From: Bacillota bacterium
GTDB lineage: Bacteria > Bacillota > Clostridia > Peptostreptococcales > Anaerovoracaceae
Direction of reading: 5' to 3'
Length of the DNA: 8,203 nt
NCBI GenBank assembly: GCA_016287035.1
Contig: JAEEVI010000037.1
Location: 1 to 8,203 of the forward strand
The translations under genes were made by a program, and so were the position numbers. The notes under the pieces were generated by a model. That model made no database searches and was not told the origin of the DNA. It saw nothing but the letters and a program-made list of their open reading frames with translations. Of the stretch, positions 1 through 5,663 are shown piece after piece (position 1 is the first letter of the stretch; every line of letters begins with the position of its first letter).

Positions 1-2
1 AA

Positions 3-209
3 GCGACGACACCGCTTGGCAGATTGATCATGAACCTGTCTGATGTCGAAAAGATATGTCAGGCGGCTCTGCACGCGATCGTGATGGCATCTCATCTGGA
101 CAGCGTCAATCACGCTCTGCTAACACGGAAAGACATCAAAGTGTTTGCGGAGAGGAGAGGCCTTTCCATGCTCTGGGTTCCGGAAGACGGAGAGTGTACA
201 ACTATCTAA
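3..209 (+). CDS. Possible 3' end of an upstream gene, or small ORF; unknown
   Basis: An open frame runs from the left edge of the window to a TAA at 207-209 with no in-frame stop, so it may be the last 68 codons of a gene that begins outside. Internal starts exist (TTG at 24, ATG at 30), but none has a convincing Shine-Dalgarno sequence. Codon use looks compatible with coding. The visible protein is mixed helical, with no membrane segment, and ends in a segment reading LSMLWVPEDGECTTI. I recognise no family. A competing short frame (bases 2-43) ends in the same stretch, so the true frame of the incoming gene cannot be decided here. Low confidence that this is a real gene. Confidence 0.3.
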   Translation, partial: ATTPLGRLIMNLSDVEKICQAALHAIVMASHLDSVNHALLTRKDIKVFAERRGLSMLWVPEDGECTTI

Positions 210-249
210 ATCGCAATTTGTCGGGATGTCGATAGAATAGAAGGCTGTT

Positions 250-1173
250 ATGATTAAAATAACTATGAGAATTATTGGAATAGTATTACTGATTGCTGTT
301 TGCTTGACTGCTTTTGTATTCATAAAAGCTGCTTTAACACCAGCAGTTCCTGGCAATTACACAACAAAGACTGAAACCGGCGGAGATATTGAAGCTGAAT
401 ATTTGGCAATGGGCAGTCATGAAGTGAAATACCTGGAAGTGAAAACCGATGAAGTTTTCAAGAAATATGAAATCTATTATCCCAGTGAGTTAGAATCCGA
501 AAAAAATCAGTATCCGCTGGTTATTTTTGTGAATGGAACAGGCATCAAAGGAAGCAAATACAAAGCATTATTCAGACACCTTGCATCCTGGGGCTTCATC
601 GTTGCCGGCAACGAAGACGACTCTTCCGGTAATGGTTTAAGTACCGATAAAACACTTGCGTATCTGTTAAGTGAAAACAATGATCCTGACAGTATCTTTT
701 ATCAGAAGATCGACGTAGATAATATTGGTCTGTCAGGCCACTCCCAGGGCGGAGCGGGAGTATTATCCGCAATCACCATTAGTGATCATAAGGATTATTA
801 CAAAACAGCAGTTTCGTTATCTCCAACACATGAAGAAATGGCCCATGCGCTTGGCTGGAACTATAAACCAGAAGATATAAAGATACCGATTCTTCTTTTG
901 GCCGGAACGAAAGGAGATTTTGAAATGGAAGCTGTTATTCCGACAGAACAGATGTATGAGTTATTTAATAAGATCACATCACCAAAAATCATGGCAAGGA
1001 GAAAAGAAGCCGAACATGGTGATATGTTATATCAGGCAGATGGCTATGTAACTGCCTGGTTTATGTATCAGCTGCAGAATGATACAGAAGCCGCAAAAGC
1101 CTTTGCAGGTAATAATCCGGAATTATCAAATAACGATTTATATCAGGAACAGAAAATACAACTGGACCAATAA
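250..1173 (+). CDS. Membrane-anchored alpha/beta hydrolase
   Basis: Predicted serine hydrolase of the alpha/beta fold, closest in feel to chlorophyllase/dienelactone-hydrolase-like esterases; the substrate is unknown. Residues 6-30 are a hydrophobic N-terminal segment with no lipobox (Val precedes Cys18), suggesting a signal anchor or signal peptide, so the enzyme probably acts outside the membrane. A strand-loop reading VIFVNGTG (91-98) fits the oxyanion region. GHSQGG (163-168) is the nucleophile elbow with Ser165. Asp223 (in LAGTKGD) and His256 (in AEHGD) are the likely remaining triad members. The start is ATG 250, preceded by AAGG at 241-244. At 307 residues it is a normal full length. 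Its DNA is much more AT-rich than the genes downstream (two hand-counted lines give 38% and 43% G+C), hinting at horizontal acquisition. Only 21 bp separate it from crcB, so the two may be cotranscribed. The fold is confident; the substrate is not. Confidence 0.85.
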   Translation: MIKITMRIIGIVLLIAVCLTAFVFIKAALTPAVPGNYTTKTETGGDIEAEYLAMGSHEVKYLEVKTDEVFKKYEIYYPSELESEKNQYPLVIFVNGTGIKGSKYKALFRHLASWGFIVAGNEDDSSGNGLSTDKTLAYLLSENNDPDSIFYQKIDVDNIGLSGHSQGGAGVLSAITISDHKDYYKTAVSLSPTHEEMAHALGWNYKPEDIKIPILLLAGTKGDFEMEAVIPTEQMYELFNKITSPKIMARRKEAEHGDMLYQADGYVTAWFMYQLQNDTEAAKAFAGNNPELSNNDLYQEQKIQLDQ

Positions 1174-1194
1174 ATACCGATCTAAGGAGACAAT

Positions 1195-1560
1195 ATGAGC
1201 CTTTTATTTGTCGCGCTCGGCGGAGCTGTCGGCGCCGTTCTGCGCTATGCGATAAGTTTGATACCCGTCAAAACGGGCTTTCCGTTTCTTACGTTGATAA
1301 CAAATGTTGTCGGCGCGATCGCTATCGGTTTTATTGCAGGCCTGGTCAGCGGGAAAGAAAACACTTCTCCGAACGCGATCCTGTTTTGGAAGACAGGCGT
1401 GTGCGGCGGCTTTACGACCTTCTCGACTTTTTCCCTTGAAGCGATAACGCTGTTTGAAAACAAAATGTGTTTTCTCGGCGGAGCATATATCGTACTAAGC
1501 GTTGCTTTTTGTCTGCTTGGAATTATCTGCGGCAAGAAACTCGCCGCGCTGACGATCTGA
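1195..1560 (+). CDS. crcB: Fluoride ion channel FluC/CrcB
   Basis: Small four-helix membrane protein that exports fluoride as a dual-topology dimer. Family hallmarks are all visible in 121 residues: GGAVGAVLRY (9-18) in helix 1, TLITNVVGA (33-41) with the pore Asn37, and GVCGGFTTFSTFS (68-80). The last motif supplies the helix break around the central Na+ site and the two phenylalanines (Phe76 and Phe79) expected to line the fluoride path. The ATG at 1195 has a strong AAGGAG at 1184-1189. Only one copy is seen here. Some Firmicutes carry tandem crcB genes, so this protein either forms homodimers or has a partner elsewhere. No fluoride riboswitch fits in the 21-bp gap upstream, and none was recognised before the hydrolase gene. 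The 3' end lies 10 bp from the convergent esterase gene, with no obvious terminator between them. Confidence 0.95.
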   Translation: MSLLFVALGGAVGAVLRYAISLIPVKTGFPFLTLITNVVGAIAIGFIAGLVSGKENTSPNAILFWKTGVCGGFTTFSTFSLEAITLFENKMCFLGGAYIVLSVAFCLLGIICGKKLAALTI

Positions 1561-1570
1561 CAAAGCGCAT

Positions 1571-2230
1571 TCATCGCGTCTCCTCAGGCGTTTCGTCGGC
1601 TTCGAGGTCCCTGAACAATCCCTCCAGGGCGGCGTTGAGCGTGTCGACGTACTGCGGTTTCTCCCTTATGAGCATTTCGAGAATGCCGGCCACCTGCTCG
1701 GCGCCGGCGGGCGCCCTCCTGTGCTCCATGTCCGCGCCGCGGATGTGGTCCGCGCGAAATTTCCGCTCAAACAACGCCCTGTTTCCGGCGATCGTGTCAT
1801 GGTCGCCGAAGACGAAATAAGTGAAGAAAAGCTCTTCGTCGTCGACGCAGTCTTTAAGAAAGCTTTCGGTCTCGCCCTCGAGCCAGTCCAGAAAAGCGTC
1901 CGTCAGCTTCGCGTTGCTTTCCGGATCTTTGTCCCTGATCCTGCGCAGATCTTTCGGAAGCGCGGGGTTGACGAGTATCCTGAACCCCGGAGCGTACATC
2001 ATCGCGTAGAGCGCGCCGAGGGAAGAGGCCGCCACATAGTCGTATTCCTGTGCCATGCCGGAAAAGGCCTTCTTCATCGCTTCGGGATCCGTGACGTCGA
2101 ACTGCGGCGAGTCGAGCCGGAAGTCCAGGCCGCGCTTTTCGAGCGCCTCTCTCACCAGCCTGCTCGCGTTTCCTCCGCCGTGTCCCAGATATCCGTGCAC
2201 GTACAGTATCTTTACAGTTTTCTCTGCCAT
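1571..2230 (-). CDS. YqiA-like alpha/beta-fold esterase
   Basis: A 219-residue predicted small serine esterase resembling the YqiA/UPF0227 group. The N-terminus ILYVHGYLGHGGGNASR (8-24) is the usual first strand plus the HG oxyanion loop. AASSLGALYA (67-76) is the nucleophile region, with Ser70 as likely nucleophile in an A-S-S-L-G elbow where YqiA proteins have a G-x-S-L-G type motif. FGDHDTIAG (141-149) offers Asp143 or Asp145, and His170 (in DMEH) completes a triad. There is no signal peptide or membrane span, so it should be cytoplasmic. The same frame stays open far upstream on this strand, but the start is fixed at 2230 by a perfect GGAGGTGA (bases 2245-2238) seven bases before the ATG and by the protein similarity beginning there. 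It is divergent from the DUF134-NifX operon and convergent with crcB. The substrate is unknown. Confidence 0.85.
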   Translation of the reverse strand: MAEKTVKILYVHGYLGHGGGNASRLVREALEKRGLDFRLDSPQFDVTDPEAMKKAFSGMAQEYDYVAASSLGALYAMMYAPGFRILVNPALPKDLRRIRDKDPESNAKLTDAFLDWLEGETESFLKDCVDDEELFFTYFVFGDHDTIAGNRALFERKFRADHIRGADMEHRRAPAGAEQVAGILEMLIREKPQYVDTLNAALEGLFRDLEADETPEETR

Positions 2231-2237
2231 TCGAACG

Positions 2238-2245
2238 TCACCTCC
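2238..2245 (-). promoter_or_regulatory. Strong ribosome binding site that sets the esterase start
   Basis: On the minus strand this reads GGAGGTGA, an almost full match to the 16S anti-Shine-Dalgarno sequence, seven bases before the ATG at 2230. It decides the start codon of the YqiA-like gene, because the same frame stays open to about 3082. Confidence 0.85.
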
Positions 2246-2251
2246 AGGTCC

Positions 2252-2257
2252 ATTATA
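2252..2257 (-). promoter_or_regulatory. Possible -10 element for the YqiA-like gene
   Basis: The minus strand reads TATAAT here. A TTGACG lies upstream (2275-2270), but the spacer is only 12 bp, too short for a normal sigma-A promoter. If this -10 is used, transcription would begin near 2245, almost at the Shine-Dalgarno sequence, giving a very short leader. A weak -35 at 17 bp (CGCTTT) is the alternative. Tentative. Confidence 0.35.
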
Positions 2258-2299
2258 CTGTCCGGTATGCGTCAAAAGCGGTACAGGGGCAGAAAAAGT

Positions 2300-2328
2300 T
2301 TGATTTATTCCGGAGACAGGTGTATCAT
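2300..2328 (+). promoter_or_regulatory. Promoter of the DUF134-NifX/CHR operon
   Basis: TTGATT (2300-2305) and TATCAT (2323-2328) are separated by exactly 17 bp, a good sigma-A promoter. The expected transcription start is around 2335, inside the palindrome that follows, leaving a leader of about 25 bases before the ATG at 2360. It lies in the 129-bp intergenic region shared with the divergent esterase gene. Confidence 0.7.
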
Positions 2329-2330
2329 AA

Positions 2331-2350
2331 TTTCTGACATATGTCAGAAA
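2331..2350 (+). promoter_or_regulatory. Perfect 20-bp palindrome, probable operator
   Basis: TTTCTGACATATGTCAGAAA is a perfect dyad with no interruption. It starts two bases after the -10 hexamer, spans the predicted transcription start, and its last three bases overlap the AAAGGAG ribosome binding site (2348-2354). A bound dimeric repressor would block initiation. As RNA it could also fold into an 8-bp stem with an AUAU loop ending right at the Shine-Dalgarno sequence. The first gene of the operon encodes a helix-turn-helix protein, making autoregulation the simplest reading. The symmetry is seen directly; the regulator is inferred. Confidence 0.7.
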
Positions 2351-2359
2351 GGAGATCTT

Positions 2360-3094
2360 ATGCCGAGACCATTCAGATGCCGCAGGATAGAGCAGCTTCC
2401 GGTCTACCGCAGCTTCTCGCCCGACGACGCCGAGGCTGCGGAAAGCGTCCGCATGACCGTGGACGAATACGAGGCGCTGAGACTTCTGGACAGCGAAGGC
2501 CTTACACAGGAGGCCTGCGCCGCGAGGATGCGGATCGCCCGGACCACCGTCACCGCCATTTACGAAAGCGCGAGGAGAAAGGTCGCGGACGCTCTTGTGA
2601 ACGGAAAGAGGCTTCTGATCACAGGCGGGCACTTCGAATACGAACCGGTCAGGATCGAGCAGGAGATCATAGAGAAAGGAAAGGATACCATGAGGATCGC
2701 AGTAACATACGAAAACGGGGAGATCTTCCAGCATTTCGGCCATACAGAGCAGTTCAAGCTCTACGACGTCGAAGAAGGAAAGGTCGTAAGCGAGCAGATC
2801 GTCGATACCGACGGAAGCGGCCACGGAGCCCTCGCAGGCTTCCTGCAGGCGGCAAAGGCGGACGCGCTCATCTGCGGAGGGATAGGCATGGGAGCGCAGA
2901 TGGCGCTCGCCGACGCCGGGATCAGGCTCTACGCCGGCGTTCAGGGATCCGCCGACGCCGCCGTAAAAGCGCTTTCCGAGGGAACGCTGGAATACGATCC
3001 CGAAGCGAACTGCGACCACCACGAGCATCACGGCGAAGGCCACGACTGCGGCCATCACGAAGGCGACGCCTGCCGCTGCCACAGCGGAGAGTAG
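2360..3094 (+). CDS. DUF134 helix-turn-helix / NifX-like cluster-binding fusion with His/Cys-rich tail
   Basis: A 244-residue two-domain protein. Residues 1-90 match DUF134: MPRPFRCRRI at the N-terminus, MTVDEYEALRLLDSEGLTQE (32-51), then ARMRIARTTVTAIYESARRK (55-74), a helix-turn-helix resembling sigma-70 region 4. Residues 111-213 match the dinitrogenase iron-molybdenum cofactor (NifX/NifB C-terminal) family, with HFGHTEQF (125-132) and ICGGIGMGAQMAL (171-183). Residues 218-241 form a tail with eight His and four Cys, suited to binding metal. Such fusions are known in Clostridia; a role as a metal- or metallocluster-responsive DNA-binding protein is inferred. There is no sign of nitrogenase genes here. 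The start at 2360 is set by AAAGGAG (2348-2354) and by the canonical DUF134 N-terminus, although the frame is open upstream. Met111 (base 2690) has its own ribosome-binding-site-like sequence. Two CHR transporter genes follow 21 bp later, probably in one operon. Confidence 0.9.
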   Translation: MPRPFRCRRIEQLPVYRSFSPDDAEAAESVRMTVDEYEALRLLDSEGLTQEACAARMRIARTTVTAIYESARRKVADALVNGKRLLITGGHFEYEPVRIEQEIIEKGKDTMRIAVTYENGEIFQHFGHTEQFKLYDVEEGKVVSEQIVDTDGSGHGALAGFLQAAKADALICGGIGMGAQMALADAGIRLYAGVQGSADAAVKALSEGTLEYDPEANCDHHEHHGEGHDCGHHEGDACRCHSGE

Positions 3095-3115
3095 AGCCGC
3101 AGGGAGGTCCGCAAA

Positions 3116-3691
3116 ATGAATCTTTTACTGGATCTCTTTTTGACGTTCGCGAAGATAGGGATGTTCACGTTCGGCGGCGGCTACGCCATGATCGCGCTGA
3201 TCGAAAACATCTGCGTGGAGAAAAAGCGGTGGATCACCCACGACGAGATGATGGATATCACCGTCATCGCCGAATCCACCCCCGGCCCGATCGCGATCAA
3301 CTGCGCGACCTATGTCGGGTACAAGCAGAAGGGCTTTTGGGGAGCGCTGCTCGCCACGGCGGGGATGGTGCTGCCCTCGTTCTGCATCATCTTCGCGATA
3401 TCGAAATTTTTGGACCGTTTTCTTGAGATCACCTGGATCGCGCACGCTTTCCTGGGGATCAAGATAGCGGTCGGGATCCTGATCCTCGACGCCGCGCTCA
3501 AGATGCTCGGGAAGATGCAGAAGAAGGCGGTGCCAAGGGCGTTCATGCTCTGCGCGTTTGCCGCCATGCTCGCGATCGATATATTCTCCGTCAGGATCTC
3601 GTCCATCATCCTTATGCTTGCGGCAGGGCTTATAAGCCTGCTCATTTTTATCGTCAAAAAGCAGTCCGCGAAGGGAGGCGCCGGAAAATGA
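3116..3691 (+). CDS. Half-size chromate-type (CHR) transporter, first of a pair
   Basis: A 191-residue membrane protein of the CHR (ChrA) family, equivalent to the N-terminal half of full-length chromate transporters. Family signatures are FTFGGGYAMIAL (17-28) and AESTPGPIAINCATYVGY (52-69), followed by hydrophobic segments around 75-98, 107-130, 141-157 and 161-180. Short-chain CHR proteins are generally encoded as adjacent pairs that act together to export chromate. In an anaerobe the natural substrate could be another oxyanion, which cannot be told from sequence. The ATG at 3116 has GGGAGG at 3102-3107. The stop overlaps the next start in an ATGA, so the pair is translationally coupled. 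It sits behind the DUF134-NifX gene, which may regulate it. Confidence 0.9.
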   Translation: MNLLLDLFLTFAKIGMFTFGGGYAMIALIENICVEKKRWITHDEMMDITVIAESTPGPIAINCATYVGYKQKGFWGALLATAGMVLPSFCIIFAISKFLDRFLEITWIAHAFLGIKIAVGILILDAALKMLGKMQKKAVPRAFMLCAFAAMLAIDIFSVRISSIILMLAAGLISLLIFIVKKQSAKGGAGK

Positions 3692-4248
3692 TCGTTCCGG
3701 AATTATTCATCGGCTTCCTTAAAGTCGGCTGCTTCTCTTTCGGCGGCGCGTACGGCGCGATACCGCTCATCCGGGACGTCGTCCTCTCCAACGGCTGGCT
3801 GGACGAGGAGATGCTGACATACATGATCGCCGTCAGCGAGAGCACGCCGGGTCCGATCATGGTAAACCTGGCCACCTACGTCGGCAGCTCGCAGGCAGGT
3901 ATCTTCGGATCGCTGGCCGCGACGCTCGCCGTCGTGCTTCCGTCCTTTGTCATTATACTTCTGGTGACAGCGCTTTTGACAGCGCTCCTGAAAAGCCCCT
4001 ATGTGCAGGCGGTCCTTCGCGGGATGAAGCCGTGCATGGCAGGCATCATCCTCGCGACGGGCGTTTACATGATCGTCAGGAACGGCCTCGCGGTCCGGGA
4101 CGGCGCCTTGCTGATCCGTCCCCTTGTCCTGACTCTGGCGCTCGGAGCGATATACTTCGGCTCGCGAAAGATAAAGAAAGGCGGCATATCTCCGATCCTG
4201 CTGATCTGCGTTTCCGCGGCCGCCGGAGTAGTTGCCTACGGGCTCTGA
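3688..4248 (+). CDS. Half-size chromate-type (CHR) transporter, second of a pair
   Basis: A 186-residue partner of the preceding transporter, with the same duplicated motif set: CFSFGGAYGAIPLI (15-28) and SESTPGPIMVNLATYVGS (50-67), then hydrophobic stretches around 69-101, 113-131, 142-157 and 168-185. It corresponds to the C-terminal half of long ChrA proteins. Its ATG overlaps the previous stop (ATGA, 3688-3691), and AAGGGAGG just upstream (3669-3676) serves as ribosome binding site. The two proteins are homologous but clearly diverged (FGGGYAMIAL versus FGGAYGAIPL), as expected for a heteromeric pair whose halves insert in opposite orientations. No terminator is seen after it; the next gene has its own promoter-like element in the 63-bp gap. 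Confidence 0.9.
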   Translation: MIVPELFIGFLKVGCFSFGGAYGAIPLIRDVVLSNGWLDEEMLTYMIAVSESTPGPIMVNLATYVGSSQAGIFGSLAATLAVVLPSFVIILLVTALLTALLKSPYVQAVLRGMKPCMAGIILATGVYMIVRNGLAVRDGALLIRPLVLTLALGAIYFGSRKIKKGGISPILLICVSAAAGVVAYGL

Positions 4249-4273
4249 ACGGATCGCTGATCTATGCTATAAT
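4245..4273 (+). promoter_or_regulatory. Extended -10 promoter ahead of the unknown gene and fumarate reductase operon
   Basis: TATAAT at 4268-4273 is preceded by TGC (4265-4267), a textbook extended -10. The hexamer 17 bp upstream is only CTGAAC (4245-4250), a weak -35 that overlaps the stop codon of the CHR gene. Expected start is near 4280, giving a leader of about 30 bases. Read-through from the CHR operon is also possible because no terminator was found. Confidence 0.6.
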
Positions 4274-4311
4274 GAGCTCAGAGACCGTGATCCGCGGGAA
4301 GGTAGAGGGCC

Positions 4312-5061
4312 ATGCCGAAATACAGCGAACAGGATCTTAAATACGCGGCGGAGCTCCGCGAAGAGATACACCGAGAGGCGCTGGCGATCGTCCGGAAGAC
4401 GCGCCCGCAAGCCTCGGAGGTGATCGACCGCCACCCTGTCGAGGATTACTTTCAGGAGAGCTGGGAGTATCCCGGCAAGTGGTACACCGTTGTCGCTATC
4501 CCTTACGGCTATAAAAGCCGCGAGGCGCTCGTCGACGCGATCGTCCGCGATACGCTCGCCGGAAACGCGCCGAAGGCCGGGCCTTCGCGCGCGCCGGAAG
4601 ACCCGTTTTTCGCGCTGCTCTCAGAATACCCCGATCTGGAGGTCGAATACAGCATAGTAAAGCGCCGGACCGGCTCTTCGGGCTACGGGGCGCACTTGTA
4701 CGCGCTGAAAACGGCTTTCCAAGAGGTTTGCGGCGAGTGCGGGGGCGATCCGGACAAGGCCGTTGGGAAGAGGATCCCGGCAGGGGAGCTGCTTGCGCCG
4801 GTCATAAAGAACGGAGCCCTGAACTACCGCGGAGCGTTCCTCGATCCGCCGCATACCAACCGCTACACGGACAGGGATTTCGACCGCGTCAACGGCGCGC
4901 TGTTCCCGAACGGAACGGACAGGCTCGAGGTATGCGAATGGACGACCGACTGGTCGGACTACTTCGACGACGGCCATGAATGGTGGGGCGCTCTCTGCCT
5001 CACCGTCTACGACCCCTCGCTCGACCGCTTCGCCGTGATCATGGCCTCGGCGACGGACTGA
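4312..5061 (+). CDS. Conserved-looking hypothetical protein heading the fumarate reductase operon
   Basis: A 249-residue soluble protein that I cannot assign to a named family. There is no signal peptide or membrane segment. Residues 5-35 look like a charged helix, 50-66 read WEYPGKWYTVVAIPYGY, and the C-terminal part is rich in aromatics and acids: WTTDWSDYF (210-218), HEWWGALCLTVYD (222-234), ending DRFAVIMASATD. Three cysteines (140, 143, 208) include one CxxC (140-143), but there is no clear metal site. The ATG at 4312 follows GGAAGG (4297-4302). It ends 26 bp before the cytochrome b gene, with no room for a promoter of normal layout, so it is probably cotranscribed with the fumarate reductase genes. 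It is not a known subunit or assembly factor of that enzyme (it lacks SdhE- or SdhAF-like features), and the link may be only positional. Confidence 0.75.
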   Translation: MPKYSEQDLKYAAELREEIHREALAIVRKTRPQASEVIDRHPVEDYFQESWEYPGKWYTVVAIPYGYKSREALVDAIVRDTLAGNAPKAGPSRAPEDPFFALLSEYPDLEVEYSIVKRRTGSSGYGAHLYALKTAFQEVCGECGGDPDKAVGKRIPAGELLAPVIKNGALNYRGAFLDPPHTNRYTDRDFDRVNGALFPNGTDRLEVCEWTTDWSDYFDDGHEWWGALCLTVYDPSLDRFAVIMASATD

Positions 5062-5087
5062 CAAACGCTCTTCGGAAAGGGAAAAGC

Positions 5088-5663
5088 ATGAAGCTCAAAA
5101 AGCTAAACGCGGCGGTGTCGCTGCTGACCGTGCTCGCCATGCTCGTACACGTGGGCTACGCGGCGTTCGCGTATCTTACGTTTTTCTACGATCCGCTGCT
5201 CAAGAAGCTGACGGCGGCGCCGTTCATGATACTGGTCTGCGCGCACGCGGTCATGGGCATGACCGCGGTGTTCCTGCAGACGGACGGCACGCGGGCGGAT
5301 CTTTATCCGAAGCTCAACAGGGGGACCGTCATCCAGCGGGTGACGGCCGCCCTCATATTTCCTATGCTGATCCTGCACATGAACACCTTCCGGATCCTGA
5401 GCGGCGCGGCGGAGGCGGGCAGGACCGGCCTCTTTTGGCTCGTACTGCTCGTCCAACCGCTCTTTTACGCCGTCGTGCTGAGCCACGCGGCCGTCTCGTT
5501 CTCCAAGGCGCTGATAACGCTCGGCCTGCTCTCCGACCGCGGGCTGCAAAAGCGGATCGACCGGGCGGTGTATATCATCTTTGCCGCCGTATTCTGCATA
5601 GCCGCGTACGCTGTCCTGAGGGGGCAGCTGACCATGTTCCTTCCGCAGGGAGGGCCGGTATGA
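5088..5663 (+). CDS. frdC: Succinate dehydrogenase/fumarate reductase cytochrome b subunit
   Basis: A 191-residue integral membrane subunit that passes electrons between menaquinol and the FrdB clusters. Five hydrophobic segments are visible (about 10-30, 43-63, 82-105, 115-137 and 158-178). One His lies in each of the first four: His21, His53, His97 and His133. The order and spacing match the four haem ligands of di-haem type B enzymes such as Bacillus subtilis SdhC and Wolinella FrdC, so two b haems are predicted. Sequence similarity is otherwise loose, and the assignment rests partly on its position directly before frdA and frdB (CAB order). An upstream in-frame ATG at 4980 exists, but the start at 5088 is preferred because GGAAAGGG (5074-5081) precedes it and the upstream frame overlaps the previous gene. 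The stop overlaps the frdA start (ATGA). The sdhC name would be equally valid. Confidence 0.85.
   Translation: MKLKKLNAAVSLLTVLAMLVHVGYAAFAYLTFFYDPLLKKLTAAPFMILVCAHAVMGMTAVFLQTDGTRADLYPKLNRGTVIQRVTAALIFPMLILHMNTFRILSGAAEAGRTGLFWLVLLVQPLFYAVVLSHAAVSFSKALITLGLLSDRGLQKRIDRAVYIIFAAVFCIAAYAVLRGQLTMFLPQGGPV

Noticed and set aside
1561..1570. Terminator between convergent crcB and the esterase gene
   Set aside because: The 10-bp gap and flanking bases contain no GC stem with a T-run on either strand.
1721..2359. The plus-strand frame of the DUF134-NifX gene stays open upstream to 1721
   Set aside because: This part runs antisense to the well-supported esterase gene, crosses the promoter and palindrome, and precedes the canonical DUF134 N-terminus MPRPFRCRR with its own ribosome binding site. 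It is a GC-rich shadow frame.
2231..3082. The minus-strand frame of the esterase extends upstream to 3082
   Set aside because: The extension is antisense to the DUF134-NifX gene, has no family signature, and a perfect Shine-Dalgarno sequence fixes the start at 2230.
4250..4294. Inverted repeat CGGATC / GATCCG flanking the extended -10 before the unknown gene
   Set aside because: Six-base arms 33 bp apart are expected by chance in GC-rich DNA and do not form a credible terminator or compact operator.
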